Position numbers and translations under genes: made by a program. Shown piece by piece: positions 37,663 to 49,302 of a stretch of 64,000 nt of DNA. How positions within the stretch are numbered: the first letter of the stretch is position 1; every line of letters begins with the position of its first letter. Source of the DNA: Pseudisothecium myosuroides (lineage: Eukaryota; Streptophyta; Bryopsida; Hypnales; Lembophyllaceae). Location of the stretch: NCBI GenBank assembly GCA_951799445.1, contig OX637295.1, positions 21,142,001-21,206,000 of the forward strand, given 5' to 3'. The notes below the pieces were generated by a model. It had not been told where the DNA came from and made no database searches. It was given only the letters and a program-made list of their open reading frames with translations.

Positions 37663-38902
37663 CACTAAAAACTATATTTAGTGTTAGCAACACTATTTAC
37701 GAACCATGACACTGAATATCATTAACCCCTAAAGGACCGAGGCCTTTTTTCTGCCAAAAAACACTGAAAACTGCCATTTCTACAGCAAAGAGTAAAAAAA
37801 TTTGAAGAATGTTTTTTTTCACACCAACCATAGGATCTTACACCTAACTAGTATAAGAATGTGTGGAATTTTTTTTAGAATTTTTGACCGCACAGATTGC
37901 AAGATATTTGCATTCAAAGTGAAGAAAACAAGTTTTTCAGCACATTGCGGAACTAGATTTTTTGACTTTGAACATTTTTAACTTAAAATTTTTGCACTAC
38001 AAAGTTTTGAGGTTTTATTTGTTATAGTGAAGAATTGAGTTGAGAGTCTTACAAAAAAAAAAATTCAAAAAAAACTTAATTATCATTCTTAAAAAAATTG
38101 TTAAGTAGATGTAGGTACAAGATAGAAGGAAAATCTAAAATATTCATATATTTTAGATGGAATTAAAATGCACTAATCCCAATGGTGAGATTGTTCTAAC
38201 AAGTAAATCAGACCATGAAAAAAAAAATTGAAAAAGTTGAAAAATTGCATTCATAAATGAATCCTAAAGTTATTTTTTTCAAGAAGATGCTTTAACTGCC
38301 CGAAAAACAAGAATGTCCATAACTTTCTCATAACATATCCAAATGAAATGAGTCAAAGCTTTCTAGATAGCCAAAAATATAATCTATGAGAAAAAAATAT
38401 TAAAAAAAAAATTCAAATTTTTGTCCATTTTTTTTTTGCTGCCCGAGCTGCCCCCCGTCCCCTGTTTTGAGCTTATATGGTCATAACTTTTTTTCCCGGG
38501 CACCAATTGTGAAAAAAATTATATTTTCTTGCAGCTATTAAGCTTTTCTCCCTCCAAAAAAAGTTTCAAAAATTAGGAGAAAAGTTCAGCCCGTAGGTAC
38601 TTGCCCGAAAACGCATTTGTCCCCCGTAGGGACAATGGTCCTTTAGGGGTTAAGCCTACTAAAGTAAGTAACATTAAATGTAATTTCTAACACTAAATAT
38701 ACTCTATGGTAAATTTGAAATCCGAAAATGTTTACATTTAGTGTTAGAACATATTGAAGGAAGGTAGAAGGGAAGAGAAGGCGAAGGCAGTGCATTCAAT
38801 TCTAACACTACACTAATTACTCCAAAGTTCAGATTTAGTGTTGAGTGAGATAGGCTGGTAAATACACTAAATGCAATCCAACACTAAATATAGTTTTTAG
38901 TG
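37663..38902. mobile_element. CACTA-ended MITE, interrupted by a TTAA element
   Basis: The left terminus CACTAAAAACTATATTTAGT is exactly inverted at 38883-38902. TA lies outside both ends (37661-37662, 38903-38904). Inner TTTAGTGTTAG repeats continue at 38680-38850. Removing the nested element at 37726-38649 and one TTAA leaves about 312 bp. The CACTA start is reminiscent of the CACTA (CMC) superfamily, but a TA duplication would suggest a mariner-type parent. Non-coding. Confidence 0.82.
37726..38649. mobile_element. TTAA-flanked element, long form (924 bp), nested
   Basis: The ends are CCCCTAAAGGACC on both strands, flanked by TTAA at 37722-37725 and 38650-38653. The copy at 50380-51289 is the same element in opposite orientation with high similarity throughout, including AACACTGAAAACTGCCATTTCT. 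No frame above 70 codons. The intact TTAA on both sides and perfect 13-bp ends support a relatively young insertion into the CACTA-ended MITE. Confidence 0.88.
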
Positions 38903-38904
38903 TA

Positions 38905-39561
38905 GTGTGTCCTGCACCATTGCCACAGTCGAAATAAAAGTAAAAGTAATTTTCTAATTTTTAAATTTATAAAAAACTTTGAAATTCAGTAACTTTCACA
39001 CTGTAAGTTGACATGCCACAAAATATAGCCCGTGCACCCCTTCTCGTTGAGAGCTTTCTGACAATACCAAGGTCACAAGAGAATGCACAATCTAGAAGAT
39101 CTTAACATAATAAACAAAACAAACAAACAATCTAACTTAAAGTATGGATTACTAAAGGTTACGTTTCAGTGGTACCATTTTATTCAAAGGGAGGTCTTCC
39201 ACAGTAGTTTGACCTTCAATGAATACTTTTGGTTTTTTTAAAGTAGATGATTCACATTGTATCAAAAAGAATGATTTCCAAGGAGACCAACCCATCTTCA
39301 TCGGGTTTTCCTATAGATAGATGCGGCCCTATCAACAAGGTAGTCAATAAAAAATTATCACATTCTTGGATGGATAGGTGACTCTTTATTCCAAAGTTTC
39401 CCAAAAAGTCATTCATAAGATATTTTCAATCTTTGGTCCCCCTTTCTAGTTAATCTTTTACAAAGGCTTGTTTGTTTTCCCTGCCATATGGAATGGCCCC
39501 ATTGAAAGAACAATTGTAGCAAGGTGAAAATGATCTTTAATTATATCTAAAAAGGGATATT
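38905..39561. other. No gene; dispersed repeat fragment at 39180-39310
   Basis: 39180-39310 resembles 20220-20360, for example GGTCTTCCACAGTAGTTTGACC against GGTCTTCTACAGTAGGTCAA. Neither strand codes for anything recognisable. Confidence 0.5.
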
Positions 39562-40290
39562 GGGTGATTGCATGAAACACTTGTACTATTTTCTGTCACA
39601 CGTTGCATATTGATTAGTTTTTTGGTCATAACTTTTGCATTTTGACTCCAAATGACTCAAAATTCATGGACAAGGTACTTATGACTATTATACACCTAGT
39701 CTAATTTTTTGGAATTTTTTAAAAATGTTTTACTATTTGATTATAGCCCCCGATATTTTGTCACAAATGCCAATTTGGGTTTTTTTAGTACTATTTAGTA
39801 CCCCATAAAAACGAATTTAGAGCTGAAATTTGGTAGAAATGGTCTTCTAGTAAACTTGTAGCTATTGTACAAAGGAACTCTAAAAGTACTTAATTTTATG
39901 TGGTGTAGAAGTCCACAAAGTGAGCCTCTTTCTACTTGCATTTCAAAACATGTAAAAAATTATTTTGGTGTTTTTTTTGGTGAATGACCATCTCCATAGA
40001 GTTGCTACAAATGGCCTATTTTTTTATTTTTTTATTTATTTTTCCTATTTTCTAATTATTAAAACATCAAAGTATGTATTTTCTAGCAATTTGGAACTTT
40101 TCTAATTCGCCTACTTAGAGAAATTTTTAATGAATTTCCTTTGATGGTTACCTTCATTTGAAAGGTGTATACATTGGCCATATTTTTTTATTTTTTTAAA
40201 CTGATTTTCTAATTTTAAAGTACTCCAAAAAAAGTCATGAGTATTGTTGCAAAACGCAACAAATAGTACCGGTGTTTTGTGCAATCACCC
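39562..40290. mobile_element. Non-autonomous DNA transposon, GGTGATT family, copy 2
   Basis: Inverted ends GGGTGATTGCATGAAACACT and GGGTGATTGCACAAAACACC are flanked by TATT at 39558-39561 and 40291-40294. The interior is colinear with copy 1 (316-1018), including CATAACTTTTGCATTTTGAC and GCACTTTTGGTGAATGACC-like stretches. No coding frame. Confidence 0.85.
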
Positions 40291-40294
40291 TATT

Positions 40295-43183
40295 CTTTTT
40301 TCTAAGTATCTAGAGGGGAGGCAAAATAGAGATTTTAAGAAGTTATTGCCTAGAATAATCCATGACTACTTACCTCATGTTTAGAACATTGCCACTTGGA
40401 GTAGTATATATCTTGTCATCTCTCTTGGAGTGACTTCAATCATGTATATAATGTACTGAGAGGACCCAACCTCTAGTCACTTCAAATATGCATTTAGCCA
40501 CTAGGATGGAGGAGAGAGAGCATGACTACTCAAGTACCCTCACATCCTTGTTTGACCACATCATATTGGGCTTTGACTACGTCTTTATTCTTCTTTGTTG
40601 CAACAAGCTTCTAAAAACAAATCCCAATGAAGTTTGCAAGAACAAAGCGAGGGAAGTAATAAAGTTGGAAGAATGTTCCATCTCGAGTTTGGATAGCCTT
40701 CGAATTTTTGCACAAGCTTGGCTAGCATAAGAAGGCGGACTTATAGTAAGGTGCATAGCTTGGGCAAACTACAAAAATATCCAAGAAGGTTCCTTCATAT
40801 ATTCTTATATATCACATATTTTCTTTCTTTTTTAATATATTCCATCCCATGAGTAGAGAAGCCTTCTTGTGATCACCATATATGAGCAATGTATTTAAAT
40901 TTATAATATTCTTATATTCCTATCCAAATATATAATCTATAGCTAGTCAACAATATCAATGAAAAAGAGGGTAATTCTCTCTAAGATTGACCTACTTACT
41001 TGGCTATTATATACCCATTCTACACCTTATAATTGATCAATGTCTAAAATTCATTGGAAAGTTTAAGTATAAGGAAGACTTTGTTTTGTATTAAATCCAA
41101 AGTATATATTCTTAGGACCAAATAAGGTTATTTCAACAATTGGTATATTTTAGCAGTTCTACTTAGTCCCTAAAACCATGAGATTTTACTAATGTATTGA
41201 ACATTCAATTTAATTTCTATAAAAACTTAGGTTTAATCCATTACATTACAAATATTTATTCATTTATAGCATAGGTTCAATTCTAAAATCATCTTCAATC
41301 TTCTAACTTTCAATTGCCTTACTAATATGCAAACACATTTTGCCTCTTCAAAGAGTATTAAGCCTTCAAGGTTTCAAAGTCTAAATCATAAATCCTAAAC
41401 TTGAATACTAGTTCTTCATTTAATAATTGGTAACTAGAGGAATCATAAGGATGAAGGTCCCAATAACCAATTAGGGCATCCAAGGGCACAAATAACTCTG
41501 GGGACTTGAAGCCATATTTGTCTTTTTGCACACTAATTAATAGGGATTTCAAGCCACTCCATAACATTTCATAACCAGGCAATGGTCCTCCCCCATGCTA
41601 AGAAGGTATTATACCTCTTCTAAATGCCCGGGAAGGACTTTCAAATAATGCAAGGATTGGAGTTGGCAGAGGAGCCATCTGAATAAACAATTTTATTCAC
41701 CGTAAGGATGCAAAAGGGGCCCCTTCTCCTTGGTATATAATGTTATGTCTTGTCAACTTCAACTGCAAGTGTCACTTGATAGGATTTGTAAAACTCAAAA
41801 TGACACCATCTCCAAATGAAAATTGAAAAGATATCTATAGCACAAGATTTCAATGCATCCATCTTGTTTTTCTATCCAAAAATATCCGCCATTCCCAATT
41901 GCCTTTTGAACATAGTGTCCATTCCATTTGTCACCCAAACATATATATTCTTTGTTGCCACCCAAGCATATACATCCCCCATTGCCAACCCCCCTGGTCG
42001 GGATGAACTAACCTCCTTCTCACCTCCCCCCAGTCATTCCAGGGGTGCATGTAGAAAAAAAGACCCCCTATTTTATGCTTGATTAATTTACCTTGTACAC
42101 CTCTCCTAGCTAATTTGGGGCCTCTGATTGCAAATATGAATTCAAAATTTCATCATGCGTGAAAAATAAAAAATTTCAGCGATTTCCCAAGGGGTCAGGC
42201 CCCCCCTGCTCTCTACCCATTCCATATTGAAAGCCTTCATCAATGGACCAGTTCTCAAAAAAACTCATGTGAAGTCGCCACCAAATCTATGCCAAGTACA
42301 GCACAATCCCATGCCACTTCTGCAGTGAAAATCAAGGTGACAAAAACTCTTCAAAAATACCCCAAATACAAGGAATGCTTTTGCAAAACCAAAGGTAGGT
42401 AATAAATTACAAACACTGTCCGTACACACACCATCACTGAAAATGCCTGATTATCATAAGCTTATCATCACTTTGTCTCTCCCATTGAAATCCATTCACT
42501 CCTTTGAAATTTGAATCTGATTCAACACCTCTAAGCTTAATTAAGCGTACCCAAAACTGAAAGCCACCAATGGATCTAAATCACTACTAATTGAAGTCAT
42601 GCCACATGATTTAGCGTCAAGCGAACCAACAACCAGAACCCCTGTACCTTAATTAAGCCTTCCCAGAATGGTCTGAACTTGGAAGGCTTAGTATTAGTAA
42701 GCTTAGGTAGAGTTGGCAGGGTACCAAGAGCTAATTAATAACCAGACTTTGTGAAAATAACAGGGGCCATATCACCAGCTCACCACTTTCGCTTTTTAAG
42801 AAGTCACCTATTCAAACTTCCTCACATTCACTTCAGATGCTACGATGTAGCGGGTCTCGTCATCCACCCCTTCCCTCATCATCGTCGTCGTCGATCTTGA
42901 ACCAATCAAACCTTGGTTAAAAACACCATCTCCTATCATAAAATAGCCACTGACATTACCACTCCATAGTATCGAGGTTGCCTTCTGTTGCAGGTGAGCC
43001 ACCGACCTTTTCCACGGCATTGCACACCCCATAATACCAAGTCCCCCCATAATACCAAGTCCAATGTCCAAACAACCATGTCACTGTCTCATTGATTGGC
43101 TAGTGAAAAGAAGAAGATTGTAAACTATAATCCTCCTCGCATGTCACATTATATACACCGCTCGATAATGATTCCGAGTCTTT
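40295..43183. other. Intergenic, no supported gene
   Basis: An 80-codon frame at 40488-40730 has ordinary composition but no recognisable domain. 41980-42215 is a dispersed repeat that matches 51510-51690 in reverse (shared GTGCATGTA, GCTTGATTAATTT, AAATATGAATTCAAAATTTC). 42200-43180 contains scattered short frames without support. Confidence 0.45.
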
Positions 43184-46100
43184 TCAACCCTTCATTTCAT
43201 CCTTGACAACCCGGTCATAAAGCTCCTTGCGCCACTTCTGATGTTCAGCATATGCTTTACTCCTCTGGGAAGCTTGAGAGTATGCTTTGCTATCTCCTTC
43301 CTTTGTGACCATAAGTAACTGTTGAACCGGAGGTTGATCGGATACAATCCCGCACATGCCGGGGGATTCACTCTACATCAATCAATCCAATCACCCACAA
43401 TTAGGAATACCGACAAAATCATAAGTCAACATAGATGTGTCGGGTTCTCTTCGGTCGAGAAAGAAGGGAGAGTGATAATTGTTCAATGAAGTAGGACCAC
43501 TCAACATTGAACATGTTCCCAAATCTAAGAATCTAGATAATAAATAGATGCCTCATGTACAATGTTCAACATGAGGACGACGAAACCAAGGCACAAGTTT
43601 TGAAAAATCAACTATCCTAAACCCTAAACCACAAAATCTTAGAAATTCTACATATTAAGTTTGAATGTCATTCTTGGACTTCACCTAACTTTAGTTGCCA
43701 TTTGCTTTTAAGTGACTTAAATGAGATATCCAAACATTTAATAACAATAGTCAAAACTATATGGTCAATACTATCTAATACCACTTTTAGTTAGTGGGAG
43801 TCACATTTAGTTGAATGGCTTGATGAATGACTTACTAAAGCCTACAAAAATTCAATGTAGAGGCCCAAGGAAGAATGGTTTTAAAAATGGACAAGTAGAT
43901 TGACCATATTGCAAAAAAATATACACACGGGGTAGAATTCTGTACAAAGAAAATTTATGAAGAAAGTCCAGTGTTTTGGTGAAAAATTAAATAAAATTGA
44001 AACAAAATTTTCCTTATATGACCTTGAAATTGCTTTAAAATCAACACTCGTTCATTATAAACCTAATTTACTAAAATTCTAAACAAAATTGCATAAAAAA
44101 TACATAGAAACATGTAACAAGGGAGTTCATCTTTAATGAAAATTGGAAAAGAAACCCTAAAACGAGGGAGATGAGACCACATCTTCTCATTCAACAATCA
44201 CAAACCACTTGTTGCTAGAAGTCATTAGCATATGAAAATACAACCAATAGCATAAGATTTTCATCTTAAAAAGCTAGAGAACCATTACACCAACACTTGA
44301 CTCACAAATGTGATTCAAGAATATAACTTAGCATTATGTCAAAACCTTCTTAAACCTCCTACCCCCTCAAGTCTAGTGTATAGTTCAACTACTATTTTAT
44401 AAAGCCAATTTCATTAAAAAAATAGGAGACTCAAGGAAGTTATTAAGTCATCATATTGAATTAAGAACATCCAATTTCGTACCCTTGAATTGATGTGATC
44501 ATGGGGGGATTACACACAATAACCCTCTTTATTACAAAGAAATATGAGTGGAAATAATTTTCTTAAAACTAGACTTGATATTAAGATTATTGAAAGAATT
44601 TCACATTGAAAGAATGTATGCTAGATTCAAAGTAGGAATAAAAATATCAATAAACTAATGACTAAGTTTAAAAGAATCAAAAAACAAAGAATTTGGTGGT
44701 ACCTTAAAAGCAGTGTGTGCCGCAAATCCAAAGAAGTGAGGTCCATAAGCATCTGTTGATTGAGAGATGATCCATGGCCTGCATACAATCAACGATGAAC
44801 CTTAGCAAACCTCATTGAATCATGGTTTATATTAATATTCATTGATAATTGATTTTAAATTTTTTTAAAAGGCCAAACCGTTGAAAAACTCTAATGTACT
44901 AACAACAAAATTTTGAATCTAATCTGAAAATGAAATGTCATCCACTCCCATTGACTATTAATTGAGCTTACCTAGTTTGTTCAATTCAAGCTTCATATTC
45001 AATTTTAATCTAAAATTTGAAGAAAATTTATCAAAATATTCAAAGCAAACTTTACAAATTTAACATCTATAACGTGATGGACTCCATTCTAATGCTCTAT
45101 AGTGGCAATCAAGCATTGAAATGATCTAACATGAAATGCAAAATTATTTCTCTATGATCTTGTTCTTCTAAGCTTTATAATGTCCTCTTGAGATTTTTGA
45201 TTTAGTATGATTGCAAAAGGTCCAACTATCAATGTTATACTCAATAACAAGTGTCATTATCACATCCCTCACTGCTCTCAAGCTTGCCATATTGCTAGAT
45301 GACATGGCAAGCATGACAACAAATATACCAAATATAAGCATACTCTCAATAGCCAATTGATCATCCATCAACCAAACACCATGTAAAAATAGTCATTTAT
45401 GAACAAGATGAATGTTTTCATTCATGACTATGTAGACTATGCTAATCAACACCACTTTGGGCAAGTCCATTGCACTCAACTTTCTTCTTTTGTGCAATGG
45501 ACTTGTCGAAACTCCTCTACCACCTTAGTTCACAACCAATGCTTGGTTACTATACAAGTAAGAGACCCTATTTGTGCCATGTAACTACTTGTACCACTTT
45601 ATAGCCACTTTGTAGCCACTATGTATCAATGAAGTACATTTGAAAATTTGAAATGTACGCTACTGATACATAGTGCCACAAATTCAGGTGGATTCTGAAT
45701 TGTGACATAGATAGAATCTCTTATACCATATAAAAAACAGGCTCCATATTCCATATAGATTGTGTTTTGTTTTTAGAAGGTTTTTAGGGTTGCAGCGGCG
45801 AAGCAAGAAAAACTCCATACATACCTTCCATTGGGAGAGACGACGAATCGAGCCAGCGCCGTGAGATGTTCAAACGCCTTGAGCGCCGATTCATTATCTC
45901 TATACAAAGCATATCCCACCGCTGCGCTTTGCAACTCGCCCACGGGCAACACATGCACCGCGCAAACGCCCTCCGTGTGCTCCTGCAGCAGCTGCATCGC
46001 ATCATGCGCGGAGACGTTCGTTTCCATATTACTAATCAACAACAACCTGCTGGTGGTGGCCTTCTTCCCCCCGCCGTCCTGGACCACGACTTCTTCGTCC

Positions 46101-49100
46101 AACGCCGAAGTGGAGGTATTCTTCGGATCATTGCAGTCGTCTTGGCCATTCGCGGAGCTGTCCACACTCCCGTGAAGATGCTCCTTCCCGTTCTTGTTCT
46201 TGCTTTTCTTCACAACAGCTTCGACCTCGTCTTCCTCGTCATCTGTCACCACCATATGCCTTCGGCGTCGCTTTCCATTTGTGTTCACTTCTGTTGCTGG
46301 AGCTTCTGGTTTTCGCAAATCAGAAATACGAGCGGTTTCTTGGACTTCTTGGTTCGAAGCTCGAGGAGGCGATCCGGTGAGCTCCTCGGATGATCCAGGC
46401 GTCATCATGACTTCTTGAGCTGCTTCCGGGGCTTTCTCAACGCTAGGCTCTCGTAATTGCGGACGATTGGAATGGAATTTCTCCTGAACTCCATTGAACA
46501 CATCAGCTAAGGATTTCATTTCTACCCTTTCGCCATTGGCGACAACGTGTGGAGATGGAGGAGTATGATCTTCGTCGTCGGTGTGCGATTTCGTGGTTTT
46601 ATCGCAGTCGACTTGAGGCGATTGCCGCGGTCGTTTGGTCTTCCTGACGAGCGGAGTGTGATCTTCGTCATCATCTGTGGCCTTGTCAGAAAGAGCGGGG
46701 GCGTTTTGAGGTTGTTGTCGCTCACGCTCCGTCGTTCCTCTTGTTTTTCTGCCGTTGTTTTGAGCTTGCGTCTTGATGCGCTGCGGTTCGTCCCGAGTCT
46801 CGTCCTCTTCTTGTGTGGATTTATCGGAGCAGATGTCGTCTGCGACAGGCGTGGCTGTCAGTGGCTCCTCCCGTGGTCGCTTCGACTTGGTTGTTTTCTT
46901 GTTAGCGGGAGCGGGTGTCTGCTTCTCGACAATGGCAGCGTCGATAATCTCTTCTTGTTGTGAACTCTGCCGCTGTCCTTTACTCAATCCTGCATTTTTT
47001 GGAGTGACAGTCTGCTTCTTGGATGCTGATACAGGTTCGGGGATAGGATGGTTCCTTAGCCTACCTGACTTTCGCTTCTGCTGTTCCTTTGGCGCTGGCG
47101 CTTCGCCATCGTTAGACCTTGATGGAGCGTCCGGCCTTGTTGCCTCATCGGGCTTTGAGCGCAAGCGAGATTCAAGTTGCGCCTGCTTCTGCATTTGTTT
47201 CCCAACGATTTGCATTCCAACTTTCTCCAGACTAACCTTGTGAGGAGCTTTTCTTTTTTTCTGTGGACTAACCTCTGGCTTCTTCTGTGGACTAACCTCT
47301 GGCTTCTTCTGCGGAGTAACTTCTGGCTTCTTCTGCGGAGTAACTTCTGGCTTCTTCTGCGGAGTAACGTCTGGCTTCTTCTGCGGAATAACCTCGAGCT
47401 TCTTTTTCTTTTGGGTACCCTCGGACTTCTTCGGTGGACTAGCCTCCACGGACTTAGACTTCTCCAATGACTTCAATTTCACCCGCTCCCCCAACGTTAG
47501 TGAGACGGTCTCGTCACGAACAGCAGGGACGTTGGGAGTTGCCTTCTTCATTGTACTTGATTTCTCCCCCTCTTTGAAGCTGGAACGCGGGACGTCATCC
47601 TCTCTGACAGCAGCAGCCTCTTTAGGAGCGGCAGCGACATTTGGATTTGCCTTCTTCCCCGATGTGTTGAACTTCACCCGCATTTTGATAGGACATCGCA
47701 TGGCCTCGTCATCCTCTCCGACTGCAGGAGCCTCGTCAGGAGGAGCGGTGACTGCGGGGGTAGCCGGCTTCTTTGGATTTGATTTCGCGCGCTTTTTGAC
47801 GGGACGTCGGATGTCATCCTCCTCTCTAATTGCAGTAGCCTCGTCACGAGCAGCACTGTCTTCTGTTGCCGCCTTCTTTGTGTTTAATTTCAGCTTCTCT
47901 TTGAAGGACAACGACTTCTCGAGCGCTCTGACTGGAGCCTCCTCAAGAGGAACAACCTCGGGAGCGGGGGCTACTACTGCCTTCGAAGATTTCGCTCTGA
48001 CGAGTCTTCTTCTTCCAACTGACCCTTTCTTAGTACTCTCACCTCCACCGCCACTCCGTTCTGCATCATCGCTTTCATGGCCCTGGCCTGGAGCATCTTC
48101 GGAGCCTTCACGACTTCGGTCTTTAGGGGTATTAGTTGGCCTGGCATCCACATCCAAATTGTTCAAAGCATCGTTGTCACTAGCAAGGTCTGGTTGCTCC
48201 ATTATCTTCGCTTCCATGATTCGCTTCTTCTTCGAACCTTGAGACTTTGCACTCGCTTGCTGCCCGAGCTGCACCCTATGATTCGGCAAAGTTGATGGGG
48301 AATGATCTTTGGAGCTGAGTTGCTTCTTCAGAGGAGCGGGCTCCGGGCTTGGTGGGGAAGGTTCCTTGGAGGATTGTTTCTTCGACGGAGGGGGCTCAAG
48401 GCTTGCCGGGGGAGGTTCCTTGGAGGCTTGTTTCTTTGACGGAGGGGGCTCAAGGCTTGGCGGGGGAGGTTCCTTGGAGGCTTGTTTCTTCGACGGAGGG
48501 GGCTCAAGGCTTGGCGGGGAAGGTTCCTTAGAGGTTTGTTTCTTCGACGGAGCGACGTCGAGGGTCGGTGAGGGAGCCCTCAGCCTCGGCGACGGAATAT
48601 CTTTGGTCAGAAGACGCTTGGGCGCTCCTGGTTTCCGCCGCTGCTCCCCACTCCCTGCCAGTCTCTTAACCAAATTCTTCACGATTGGATCCTCTTCAGG
48701 ATTATCATTCGACAGGAAGCAGACCTCCGCACATCCGACTAGGGTTTGCTTTCCTTTCTTCGGTCCATCATTCCAGAGAAGTTTGAAATCGCACTTACAC
48801 TCCTCACCATCGTCCTTGAACGAGTGTCTTTTCTCAACAATCTAGTCGCACACACCACACATCATCACGATGGACTCCATTAATTACACAACACATCACC
48901 CCAGGTCGTGGAATGTGACTAAAAAGACTAGATAAAACTCTCAACACTTAGATCTTGAGGTGACAAAACCCTTACCGAAATAACTTTTGCGTCGTAATAT
49001 CTGCGGTCCTCGTCATCGTCGAGGCAGCCACATATCGATTGACCCTCATTAACGAGTTTGCACTGACAATCCTGCAGTTGCTCCGACCTCACCCGCACGC

Positions 49101-49302
49101 GCGCTCTGAGCTTCTTCGGGTCCAGCAAGTCCGACGTGGGAAACCTCTCGTCTTCCTCCTTGCCGAAATCATTGAAGTGGACAACGATGAAGTCTTTCGA
49201 ATCCGGCGCAAAACTCAACGACCCGTCATACCAAGCTTCGTCCGCACTACATCGCATCTCCAGGTTACTTTCCGAATCACGGCCCATGTTGACCTCCTCC
49301 AC
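43184..49302 (-). CDS. SAWADEE-domain chromatin protein with RRM-like C-terminal region
   Basis: Four exons in consistent phase give 1202 codons: 49302-48976, 48841-45825, 44778-44703, 43372-43184. Residues about 14-150 match the SAWADEE fold (LEMRCSADEAWYDGSLSF, FNDFGKEEDE, YYDAKVIS, then after the first intron ECKCDFKLLW). In plants SAWADEE domains, known from SHH1, read histone H3K9 methylation in RNA-directed DNA methylation. A long disordered, Lys/Pro/Ser-rich middle follows, with an 18-residue repeat (PPSLEPPPSKKQASKE type) and an 8-residue repeat (PEVTPQKK type). An RRM-like domain lies at about 1040-1112 (RLLLISNME, GYALY). The C-terminal exons add PWIISQSTDAYGPHFFGF and end in a charged helix (AEHQKWRKELYDRVVKDEM). 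No homeodomain is present, unlike SHH1. Retention of the second intron would stop the frame at 45773. The last two exons rest on splice phase and are less certain. Confidence 0.88.
45462..45505. other. Short hairpin in SAWADEE intron 2
   Basis: CAAGTCCATTGCAC at 45462-45475 pairs perfectly with GTGCAATGGACTTG at 45492-45505 across a 16-base pyrimidine-rich loop. It is too short for a typical plant microRNA precursor. It may be a decayed inverted-repeat element. Confidence 0.6.
45617..45675. other. 59-bp hairpin with CACTATGTATCA ends
   Basis: CACTATGTATCA and the inner GTACATTT are both inverted on the right side (AAATGTAC and TGATACATAGTG), separated by short mismatched internal loops. It lies in the predicted intron 2 of the SAWADEE gene. 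It could be a miniature solo-terminus remnant or a structured RNA element. Confidence 0.65.
47240..47420. repeat. Coding 24-bp tandem repeat in the SAWADEE gene
   Basis: Roughly seven units of TTCTGCGGAGTAACTTCTGG type encode P-E-V-T/S-P-Q-K-K on the minus strand. The array keeps frame, as expected for a disordered linker. Confidence 0.9.
48300..48560. repeat. Coding 54-bp tandem repeat in the SAWADEE gene
   Basis: About five units encode E-P-(S/P)-P-P-S-L-E-P-P-P-S-K-K-Q-(A/S)-S-K on the minus strand. The 54-bp period is a multiple of three, so copy-number change would not break the frame. Confidence 0.9.

Noticed and set aside
40488..40730. 80-codon frame MHLATRMEEREHDY...
   Set aside because: Plausible composition, but no domain, no conserved partner in the window and no exon context.
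42808..43071. Minus-strand frame with GLGIMGGLGIMG, recalling the nucleotide-binding start of glyoxylate/6-phosphogluconate-type reductases
   Set aside because: The phrase arises from a short DNA duplication and nothing after it resembles the reductase family; it lies beyond the SAWADEE stop codon.
45168..45371. Minus-strand frame with a membrane-like stretch, considered as a SAWADEE exon
   Set aside because: It does not fit splice phase from 45825, whereas 44778-44703 fits exactly.
45784..48531. Long plus-strand and alternative-frame ORFs over the SAWADEE exon
   Set aside because: They are shadows of the GC-rich, repetitive coding exon and have low-complexity translations.
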